Source of the DNA: a virus
IMG/VR virus record: IMGVR_UViG_3300025418_001157
Span: 1 to 29,499 of that record
Strand: one strand, 5' to 3'
DNA: 29,499 nucleotides
In this document: positions 23,844 through 29,499 of the stretch, piece by piece
Layout of the letters: every line of letters begins with the position of its first letter
How positions within the stretch are numbered: the stretch's first letter is position 1
Position numbers and translations under genes: made by a program
Notes under the pieces: generated by a model
Databases searched by the model: none
Told to the model about the DNA's origin: nothing
Seen by the model: only the letters and a program-made list of their open reading frames with translations

Positions 23844-24341
23844 ATGATACCAGTAAGTTACAAATATCAAAGCACCAAAGAATACGTGGATGCGTTTCCG
23901 TGCGCTTATAGACAGTGGAGGGCAGACAGTCATTGTAATCTAATACATGGCTATAGTTTTAGTATGAAATTTTATTTTGGTACTAACGATTTAGATGTTA
24001 GAAATTGGGCAGCCGATTATGGCGGTCTAAAAGAACTAAAGAAAGTATTAGAAGATCAGTTTGATCATACCTTGCTAGTCGCCGAAGACGATCCTACATT
24101 AGAAACATACAAATTATTACAACAAAAGAACATGGCCAAACTGACTATTCTGCCACGTTTGGGGTGTGAAGGTCTGGCAGATATGCTTTACAAATATATC
24201 AATGGTGTGTACATTCCAGACATGTGGGGACCTGGCGAAGCAGAGCGACTTTGGTGCTATCGTGTAGAAGTTCGTGAAACACAAGCCAACATGGCTTTTA
24301 GGGAAGGCCATAGAGAATGGAACGAGGATTTATTTGCATAA
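23844..24341 (+). CDS. queD: 6-carboxytetrahydropterin synthase-like protein (QueD/PTPS family)
   Basis: QueD makes 6-carboxytetrahydropterin from FolE's product. This 165-residue protein starts at the ATG behind AGGAGA (23831). The nucleophile is likely C31 in H30-C-N-L-I-H35-G-Y, where canonical enzymes have C-x3-H-G-H. D59 and H75 in D-Y-G-G-L-K and F-D-H-T-L-L match the catalytic Asp/His pair, and E109 in G-C-E-G-L-A-D binds the pterin. The first zinc His after F-x-A-A is Tyr here and the second HGH His is Tyr, so the zinc site is rearranged. From memory, cyanophages carry similar proteins. A conserved W-R-A-D block lies near 25. Confidence 0.8.
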   Translation: MIPVSYKYQSTKEYVDAFPCAYRQWRADSHCNLIHGYSFSMKFYFGTNDLDVRNWAADYGGLKELKKVLEDQFDHTLLVAEDDPTLETYKLLQQKNMAKLTILPRLGCEGLADMLYKYINGVYIPDMWGPGEAERLWCYRVEVRETQANMAFREGHREWNEDLFA

Positions 24342-24498
24342 ATTTTGGCGACTTTGGGCAAAATCAATTGGCGAGAAAGCAGGCGATACCGATCAAGAAG
24401 CAGATTGCGTTGCTTTTATTCGCACTATCATTATATTATCATATATAATCACAAACTGTTTTATAATAGCAGGTGTAATAAAGCACTGGAATCAATAG
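24334..24498 (+). CDS. Small membrane protein
   Basis: This 54-residue protein starts at a TTG (24334) with GAGGA 5 nt upstream; its start overlaps the end of QueD by 8 nt in another frame. Residues 1-25 are basic and aromatic (F-W-R-L-W-A-K, then G-E-K-A-G-D-T-D). A single hydrophobic helix of about 20 residues follows (near 30-50), ending in K-H-W-N-Q. I recall similar short proteins in other phages, from memory. The role is unknown; a membrane-anchored accessory is all that can be said. Confidence 0.6.
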   Translation: MHKFWRLWAKSIGEKAGDTDQEADCVAFIRTIIILSYIITNCFIIAGVIKHWNQ

Positions 24499-24505
24499 GA
24501 AACAC

Positions 24506-25339
24506 ATGAACAATCACGAATACAAAATAGCAATTTTATTGCCCACTCGGGGAAGAGACGATGCACTAGAGCGCAGTGTAAAAAGTTTGTTTGATCTGGC
24601 TGATAATCCTGGCCAAATTCAGCTTATGTTGGGATTTGACACTGACGATGATGAAGGTATTGGGGCATTTCAAGATTCCGTTCAACCATGGTTAGATGCA
24701 CAAGATATCAATTACACTGCAATGACATTTGAACCACTGGGATACACTAGACTCAATGAGTACGTGAATACCTTGGCGTTGAATTCTGATGCTGATTGGT
24801 TGGTTTTTTGGAATGACGATGCTTACATGGAAACACAAGGTTGGGACACAGTGATTGCTGGTCACACAGGTGAATTCAAACTGTTGGCGTTTCACACACA
24901 CAACGATCATCCCTACAGTATATTTCCTATTGTACCCAGAACTTGGTTGGATCACATGGGCTACCTAAGCCCTCATCAGATCTCAGATGCTTGGTTAAGC
25001 CAGCAAGCATTTATGTTGGACATATGGGAACGTATTCCAGTGGATGTGGTTCATGACCGTCATGATCTCACTGGCAACAACGGAGATACAACTTTTAAAA
25101 ATAGAGTCATGTTTGAAGGTAATCCTCATGACACTAGAGATTTTCATCATCCCAGTTGGACCGCTAAACGCATCGACGATTGTGAGAAATTGTCTCAATA
25201 CATGCAAAGTCAAGGCATAGATACCACATGGTGGCGCAATGTCTCAGCAGGCACACAAGATCCTTGGGACAAGCTGAGATTCAATGATCCTAACAAACAA
25301 ATGGTACAGTTTAAAATTAAACATGGATTTACACTATGA
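24506..25339 (+). CDS. GT-A type glycosyltransferase (GT2-like)
   Basis: This 277-residue protein opens with I-A-I-L-L-P-T-R-G-R (near residue 8), the first strand of a GT2 fold. An F-W-N-D104-D105-A-Y block gives the D-x-D-like metal and donor site. The region 40-80 shows the usual nucleotide-binding strands, and later Trp/Arg-rich blocks may bind the acceptor. It starts after AGGAAA at a good distance and overlaps the methyltransferase gene by ATGA. It is the second glycosyltransferase in the window, next to deazaguanine genes, so glycosylation of a modified base is one possibility and of a cell-surface glycan another. Confidence 0.75.
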   Translation: MNNHEYKIAILLPTRGRDDALERSVKSLFDLADNPGQIQLMLGFDTDDDEGIGAFQDSVQPWLDAQDINYTAMTFEPLGYTRLNEYVNTLALNSDADWLVFWNDDAYMETQGWDTVIAGHTGEFKLLAFHTHNDHPYSIFPIVPRTWLDHMGYLSPHQISDAWLSQQAFMLDIWERIPVDVVHDRHDLTGNNGDTTFKNRVMFEGNPHDTRDFHHPSWTAKRIDDCEKLSQYMQSQGIDTTWWRNVSAGTQDPWDKLRFNDPNKQMVQFKIKHGFTL

Positions 25340-26115
25340 CAGAAACACTCGAAGAAAAAATACAAAGATACTGGAACAATCAACCATGCAATATCAAACA
25401 CGGTGACAGCGAGCCCGGAAGTTTAGAATTTTTCAAACAGGTTTCAGCACGTAGATATCGTGTAGAACCGCACATTGCAGAATTTGCTGGGTTTCATTTA
25501 TGGGCTGGCAAACGTGTATTGGAAATCGGGCCTGGCATTGGCTCCGATGCAGCTGAATTTGCTAGAAATGGTGCTGAATACTATGCTATCGACTATTCAG
25601 CAGAAAGTGTAAAACTAGCCCAACAACGGTTTGTGGTCGAAGAGCTGGAAGGTGAGTTTAGATGTGGAGATGCCAGTAACTCCACATCTTACATAGGGCT
25701 ACCCCCTATGGACTTGGTATATAGTTATGGAGTGATCCACCACTTTCCAGCTCTGGACCGCATTCTGGATAATGTGTTCAATATTCTGGCGCCAGGTGGC
25801 GAGTTCCGTTTCATGGTCTACGCCAAGAACTCCTGGAAGCAGACCATGATCTACAAAGGTCTTGATCAATACGAGGCACAAGCAGGCTGCCCGTATGTTA
25901 AAAGTTTTACCAAAGAAGAAATTCCAGCTTTATTAGGTGAAAGATTTCACATTGAAAGGTTGCGCCAGGACCATTGTTTTATGTATAATGTAGAAGCATA
26001 CAAGGCAGGTAGGTACGAATTAGAACCTTGGTTTGAAACCATGCCTGACAGCATGCGAGAAGCAGTGAGAGAATATTTGGGTTGGCATTTACTAGTTAAA
26101 GCGAGAAAAATTTGA
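25336..26115 (+). CDS. SAM-dependent methyltransferase (class I)
   Basis: This 259-residue protein has a clear SAM motif I at residues 61-70 (V-L-E-I-G-P-G-I-G-S), an acidic end to strand 2 (Y-A-I-D-Y-S), and L-V-Y-S-Y-G-V-I-H-H-F-P as the motif IV region. It is ubiE/COQ5-like in pattern, but the substrate is unclear. It sits between the glycosyltransferase (ATGA overlap) and QueE (TTGA overlap), so it is in the same transcript as QueE. Methylation of a sugar, a base or a quinone-like compound is possible. Confidence 0.85.
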   Translation: MTETLEEKIQRYWNNQPCNIKHGDSEPGSLEFFKQVSARRYRVEPHIAEFAGFHLWAGKRVLEIGPGIGSDAAEFARNGAEYYAIDYSAESVKLAQQRFVVEELEGEFRCGDASNSTSYIGLPPMDLVYSYGVIHHFPALDRILDNVFNILAPGGEFRFMVYAKNSWKQTMIYKGLDQYEAQAGCPYVKSFTKEEIPALLGERFHIERLRQDHCFMYNVEAYKAGRYELEPWFETMPDSMREAVREYLGWHLLVKARKI

Positions 26116-26981
26116 AGATCAAAGTCAGTGAAATATTTTATAGTCTGCAAGGCGAAGGTCGTTTTGTAGGTGTTCCTAGTGTGTTTTTGAGAACATTTGG
26201 TTGTAACTTTACTTGTGCAGGATTTGGGTGTGCACCCAGCGAACGTTCCAAGGATGCAGATGAAATTGCCGACGTAGTTCATTTGTTTAATAAATTTGAA
26301 GAACTTCCATTGGCTGCCACTGGATGTGATAGCTACGCAAGTTGGCATCCTGCATTTAAAGAACTCAGTCCTAATTATTCCGTCGAGCAAATAGTAGATA
26401 AAATGTCTGCACTTACTCCCAATGGTCAGTGGATTCAAAAAAATGGCAATGATGTACATTTGGTCATCACAGGCGGCGAACCATTGCTAGGTTGGCAACG
26501 TGCCTACGAAGATTTGTTAACCAATCCCAAAATCTCTGACTTAAAAAATCTCACATTTGAAACCAATGGTACTCAGGCACTAAAGCCTAACTTTGAAGAG
26601 TTTTTGTGTAATTGGCGAGACAACTGGGATCAAGGTCCCAAACGAGAAATAACATTTAGTGTTAGTGCCAAACTCAGTGCCAGTGGCGAATCATGGGCAG
26701 ATGCTATCAAGCCAGATATTGTAGATAGCTATCAACGAGTTGGAACAGTGTATTTAAAATTTGTTGTAGAGACAGACGCACATATTGAAGAAGCAATACG
26801 TGCTACAGCAGAGTTTAGAGCTGGAGGGTTCAATGGTGTGGTTTATCTAATGCCTCAAGGTGGCATTGTTGAACCATATGATCGGAACAAACAACGAATA
26901 GCCGATATTTGTTGTGAGCAGGGCTGGAACTACAGTCCTAGATTACATGTAGATTTATGGGGCAATGGGTGGGGTAAGTGA
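26112..26981 (+). CDS. queE: 7-carboxy-7-deazaguanine synthase-like radical SAM enzyme (QueE)
   Basis: QueE rearranges 6-carboxytetrahydropterin to 7-carboxy-7-deazaguanine, with SAM and an iron-sulfur cluster. This 289-residue protein has the family's opening S-E-I-F-Y-S-L-Q-G-E-G. The cluster region reads C31-N-F-T-C35-A-G-F-G-C40, so the third Cys is at +5 rather than the usual +3, and a further C72 lies in G-C-D-S-Y-A-S-W. V-I-T-G-G-E-P at 118-124 is the G-G-E-P motif. The start is a TTG in a TTGA overlap with the methyltransferase gene. It is a diverged QueE; an alternative is another radical SAM rearrangement enzyme. Confidence 0.85.
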   Translation: MKIKVSEIFYSLQGEGRFVGVPSVFLRTFGCNFTCAGFGCAPSERSKDADEIADVVHLFNKFEELPLAATGCDSYASWHPAFKELSPNYSVEQIVDKMSALTPNGQWIQKNGNDVHLVITGGEPLLGWQRAYEDLLTNPKISDLKNLTFETNGTQALKPNFEEFLCNWRDNWDQGPKREITFSVSAKLSASGESWADAIKPDIVDSYQRVGTVYLKFVVETDAHIEEAIRATAEFRAGGFNGVVYLMPQGGIVEPYDRNKQRIADICCEQGWNYSPRLHVDLWGNGWGK

Positions 26982-27154
26982 TAGAAACACATAAACGAAC
27001 TATTGTTCGAACACTTTCTTATAGAATTACTGCAATGGTTATCACTGCTTTGTGGACTGGATTAGGAGAAGCAGTTACTATTCATATTGTGCTGGCCATT
27101 GTTCAATATCTAATAGAAAGATTATGGCTTAAAATAAATTGGGGTAAAAATTGA
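26978..27154 (+). CDS. Small DUF2061-like membrane protein
   Basis: This 58-residue protein is too short for many gene finders. It starts at a GTG in a GTGA overlap with QueE and ends in a TTGA overlap with NadE, so the frame fits exactly between them. It begins E-T-H-K-R-T-I-V-R-T-L-S-Y-R, the pattern that opens DUF2061 proteins, then has a hydrophobic helix (A-M-V-I-T-A-L-W) and a second one (I-V-L-A-I-V-Q-Y) ending in E-R-L-W. DUF2061 proteins are small inner-membrane proteins of unknown role; I know of them in phages and bacteria, from memory. Confidence 0.7.
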   Translation: MIETHKRTIVRTLSYRITAMVITALWTGLGEAVTIHIVLAIVQYLIERLWLKINWGKN

Positions 27155-27906
27155 ATCAATTAAAAAATCAAATAGTTGCGTGGTTAAAAAACTACGCTGA
27201 ATCAGCTGGTATGACCAGTTTGGTTGTGGGCATTTCTGGAGGCATTGATTCTTCAGTGGTCAGTACATTATGTGCCATGACTGGACTACACACAGTTGTT
27301 GTAAGTATGCCAATTCGACAACGCCCTGAACTTCATGATCTCAGCATGAGGCATGGTGTGTGGCTTACACAAAAATTTGACAATGTTCGACATGAAATTA
27401 TTAATCTGACTCCTGTGTTTGACGAGTTTGAAAATCGCATGAATACCTATAACAATATTTTAGGCATGGCCAATAGCCGTGCAAGATTACGCATGACAAC
27501 ATTGTATCAAATTGCACAGAGTGTGCAAGGATTGGTTGTGGGCACTGGTAACAAGGTTGAAGATTTTGGTGTGGGATTTTACACCAAGTATGGCGATGGT
27601 GGTGTGGATGTTAGCCCCATTGGTGACTTGTACAAAACTGAAGTATGGGCACTGGGCAAAGAGTTAGGTATCATACAAGATATTATAGATGCACCACCCA
27701 CTGACGGACTTTGGGACGATGGACGTACTGATGAAGATCAACTAGCTGGACTAACCTATGCTGATCTAGAACTGGCCATGCAACAAGATCTTGGCGAAGT
27801 CATGGTCAACAGTGACACTGAGCAACACAATTTAGACAGTTATCGTTCAATTCGATCCAAGAGTTTACACAAGATGATGCCTATTCCTGTGTTTAAAAAA
27901 TCTTGA
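27151..27906 (+). CDS. nadE: NH3-dependent NAD+ synthetase (NadE)
   Basis: NadE amidates deamido-NAD with ammonia and ATP to make NAD. This 251-residue protein has the ATP-PPase loop S-G-G-I-D-S-S at 29-35, the A-N-S-R-A-R-L-R-M block near 106 and a V-G-T-G-N-K-V-E-D-F-G-V-G-F-Y-T-K block that marks NadE and separates it from QueC, which has the same loop. The start is a TTG with a GGGG site 6 nt upstream and a TTGA overlap with the DUF2061-like gene. Length fits the short, ammonia-using form. It would raise NAD supply during infection. Confidence 0.95.
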   Translation: MNQLKNQIVAWLKNYAESAGMTSLVVGISGGIDSSVVSTLCAMTGLHTVVVSMPIRQRPELHDLSMRHGVWLTQKFDNVRHEIINLTPVFDEFENRMNTYNNILGMANSRARLRMTTLYQIAQSVQGLVVGTGNKVEDFGVGFYTKYGDGGVDVSPIGDLYKTEVWALGKELGIIQDIIDAPPTDGLWDDGRTDEDQLAGLTYADLELAMQQDLGEVMVNSDTEQHNLDSYRSIRSKSLHKMMPIPVFKKS

Positions 27907-27928
27907 CTGTGGCAAGCAGTGCTATAAT
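27903..27928 (+). promoter_or_regulatory. Extended -10 promoter for the UDP-glucose dehydrogenase-like gene
   Basis: A perfect TATAAT at 27923-27928 is preceded by TGC, giving an extended -10 element. A TTGACT at 27903-27908 is only 14 nt upstream, too close for a standard -35, so the extended -10 is probably decisive. It lies between NadE and the ATG at 27954. Confidence 0.6.
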
Positions 27929-27953
27929 TATATACAACTATTAAGGAAAACAA

Positions 27954-29195
27954 ATGGCAAAAATTGGATTTATTGGGATTGGTAAACTAGGACTAGACTG
28001 TGCAGAAGTATTTGCAGAAAAACACGAAGTTCGTGGTTATGACATTTACCCAAGAAGCAGTGACAGTGTTCGAGTTTGCGATATTGCAGAACTTGTAAAC
28101 GAAAGCGAATGGATCTTTATTGCAGTTCCTACACCACACACAGAAGGCTACGATGGGTCAGTTCCTAGTTCGCACATGGAACCTAGAGATTTTGGACACG
28201 ATGCAGTAATCGATGCCATCAACAAAGTCAATGCAAATGCTACCACACCTAAAAAAGTTGTGTTGATCAGTACTGTACTACCTGGAACTACTCGTCGTAA
28301 ATTTATCACATTATTAGATCCCCAACATGAATTCTGTTACAATCCTTATTTGATTGCCATGGGTTCGGTTAAGTGGGACATGGCCAATCCAGAAATGGTT
28401 ATCATCGGCACAGAAGACGGTAGCCTAACGGGCGTAGCTGGCGAATTAATTGACCTGTACAAAACTATCATGCAGAACGATCCGCGCTACGAAGTTGGCA
28501 CCTGGGACGAATGCGAATCAATCAAAATTTTCTACAACACATTTATTTCAGCCAAAGTCGGCCTGGTCAACATGATCCAAGACTTTGCATTGAAAATTGG
28601 CAATATCAATGTTGATGTTGTGACCAATGCACTAGCAAGATCAACCATGCGTATCATGGGACCCAAGTACATGACTGCGGGCATGGGAGATGCAGGTGCA
28701 TGCCATCCTAGAGACAACATTGCACTTCGGTGGCTGGCACAAGAATACGACATTGGCTATGATTTGTTTGACACAGTGATGCATGCCAGAGAAATTCAGG
28801 CCAAGAATCTGGCAAAGTTCTTGGTAGAACAAGCTGACCAAACAGGCTTGCCTATTGTAATTCATGGCAAAGCCTATAAGCCAGATGTTCCTTACTGTAT
28901 TGGCAGTTATTCGACCTTGGTTGGCCACTACGTCAAAGAAGCTGGTCGTACAGTAACATATGTAGATCCACTGGCTGACGATGCAACAGATGTTGTGGCA
29001 GAAGTCAATGCACCAGCAGTGTTTTTATGGGCACATAATCGTAAAATCACCTACGAATACACAGGTGATCAAAAGGACACACAACCTTACTGTAGCATCA
29101 TGGCTGGATCGGTCATTGTTGACCCATGGCGCAAGATTGCCAATGGTCCCGAAGATGGTATCACAGTGATTCATTACGGGAACACTAGAATTTGA
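27954..29195 (+). CDS. UDP-glucose/GDP-mannose dehydrogenase-like enzyme
   Basis: This 413-residue protein has an N-terminal NAD-binding G-I-G-K-L-G motif at 8-13, then V-P-T-P (58-61), the C-E-S-I-K191-I-F-Y-N195 block in the central domain, and catalytic C250 in G-A-C-H-P-R-D-N-I-A-L, where the usual motif is G-S-C-F-P-K-D. It oxidises a UDP-hexose twice to the uronic acid. The Phe/Pro to His change by the Cys may alter substrate preference. With the GalE-like gene it suggests nucleotide-sugar making. It starts at ATG behind AAGGAA; the stop shares one base with the next gene. Confidence 0.8.
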   Translation: MAKIGFIGIGKLGLDCAEVFAEKHEVRGYDIYPRSSDSVRVCDIAELVNESEWIFIAVPTPHTEGYDGSVPSSHMEPRDFGHDAVIDAINKVNANATTPKKVVLISTVLPGTTRRKFITLLDPQHEFCYNPYLIAMGSVKWDMANPEMVIIGTEDGSLTGVAGELIDLYKTIMQNDPRYEVGTWDECESIKIFYNTFISAKVGLVNMIQDFALKIGNINVDVVTNALARSTMRIMGPKYMTAGMGDAGACHPRDNIALRWLAQEYDIGYDLFDTVMHAREIQAKNLAKFLVEQADQTGLPIVIHGKAYKPDVPYCIGSYSTLVGHYVKEAGRTVTYVDPLADDATDVVAEVNAPAVFLWAHNRKITYEYTGDQKDTQPYCSIMAGSVIVDPWRKIANGPEDGITVIHYGNTRI

Positions 29196-29452
29196 TGGGT
29201 GCAGGGTATCTTGGTAAAAAGGCCATGTCCATGAAATGGGACAATGATGAAAGTTTTTACCGTCGAGCAATATGGAAAAAACAATTTGCTTGGTGGCCAC
29301 GTCGTTGCAATCTTACTGGGCGTAGACTTTGGCTGACCCAGACCATGATGGGTGTGGCCATGTGGACTGGTCCCGGCGATCCTGTATTTGAATTTAAATG
29401 GCACAATGCCAAAGAACATGTATTTTGGAGACTGAAACATGGGACTGTTTGA
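29195..29452 (+). CDS. Small aromatic-rich phage protein of unknown function
   Basis: This 85-residue protein starts at the ATG that overlaps the stop of the dehydrogenase-like gene by one base. It is very rich in Trp and Arg, with W-P-R-R-C-N-L-T-G-R-R-L-W and W-T-G-P-G-D-P-V-F-E-F. The layout suggests a folded basic protein that may bind nucleic acid or virion parts, but no family is recognised. I recall similar short proteins in T4-type phages, from memory. It ends at TGA 29450-29452 and overlaps the next start by 14 nt. Confidence 0.6.
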   Translation: MGAGYLGKKAMSMKWDNDESFYRRAIWKKQFAWWPRRCNLTGRRLWLTQTMMGVAMWTGPGDPVFEFKWHNAKEHVFWRLKHGTV

Positions 29453-29499
29453 TAAGTTATTTAAAAAACCCGAGCCGCCAAAGCTACAAGCCAAGCCCA
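29439..29499 (+). CDS. 5' end of a CDS cut by the window edge
   Basis: An ATG at 29439 opens a frame to the last base. The fragment begins M-G-L-F-D-K-L-F-K-K-P-E-P-P and is basic and Pro-rich, without a recognisable domain. It overlaps the end of the previous gene by 14 nt. Twenty complete residues are visible, so the call rests on the start codon and the close packing of the genome. Confidence 0.5.
   Translation, partial: MGLFDKLFKKPEPPKLQAKP

Noticed and set aside
27151-27906. The S-G-G-I-D-S-S motif as a sign of QueC
   Set aside because: QueC shares the ATP-PPase loop, but the A-N-S-R-A-R-L-R-M and V-G-T-G-N-K-V-E-D-F blocks mark NadE. Calling it QueC would wrongly complete the preQ0 pathway.
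1-29499. Bacterial chromosome or genomic island
   Set aside because: The polymerase, clamp and DsbA-like genes, many 4-nt overlaps and short unknown genes point to a T4-type phage; no rRNA, tRNA, ribosomal protein or transposase was seen. A prophage or contig chimera cannot be fully excluded.

Overview
The window looks like part of the genome of a large tailed phage of the T4 supergroup, probably infecting a Gram-negative bacterium. The evidence is a family B DNA polymerase of the gp43 type, a gp45-like sliding clamp and a small DsbA-like protein. Genes are tightly packed, mostly on the + strand, with many 4-nt ATGA/GTGA/TTGA start-stop overlaps. I saw no rRNA, tRNA, CRISPR array, transposase or integrase. 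Identification rests on motifs read by eye; no database search was possible.

Layout. Positions 1-2079 hold a partial gene, an SGNH-hydrolase-like protein, a deaminase with an extra C-terminal motif, a folded-looking intergenic stretch and the DsbA-like gene behind a strong sigma70-type promoter. Positions 2132-7294 hold the DNA polymerase, a methyltransferase-like protein, an unknown P-loop-like protein and the clamp. Positions 7291-10475 form a chain of five overlapping genes. It starts with a DpdA/TGT-like transglycosylase and ends with a protein that has T-fold (QueD/QueF-like) features. Positions 10476-18075 form an apparent biosynthetic run: SGNH protein, small protein, glycosyltransferase, GalE-like epimerase, B12-type radical SAM enzyme, two 2OG-Fe(II) oxygenase-like proteins, a PLP aminotransferase-like protein and a left-handed beta-helix acyltransferase. 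Two genes then run on the minus strand (17983-20413): an AMP-forming acyl-CoA ligase and a Bug/TctC-type periplasmic binding protein. From 20519 to the end the genes are FolE, a secreted subtilisin-like protease with a probable outer-membrane C-terminus, a HIT protein, QueD, a small membrane protein, a GT2 glycosyltransferase, a methyltransferase, QueE, a DUF2061-like membrane protein, NadE, a UDP-glucose dehydrogenase-like enzyme and two short phage genes.

How the genes fit together. FolE, QueD and QueE make three of the four steps from GTP to preQ0, and DpdA-like enzymes are known to insert 7-deazaguanines into DNA. The most coherent reading is therefore a phage that replaces part of its guanine with a 7-deazaguanine to resist restriction. 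QueC is not in this window. The three uncharacterised genes and the T-fold-like gene in the DpdA chain are candidates for new parts of that system. The 11-18 kb run suggests synthesis or decoration of a small molecule or glycan, product unknown. The protease, binding protein and ligase look like genes that reshape the host envelope or metabolism.
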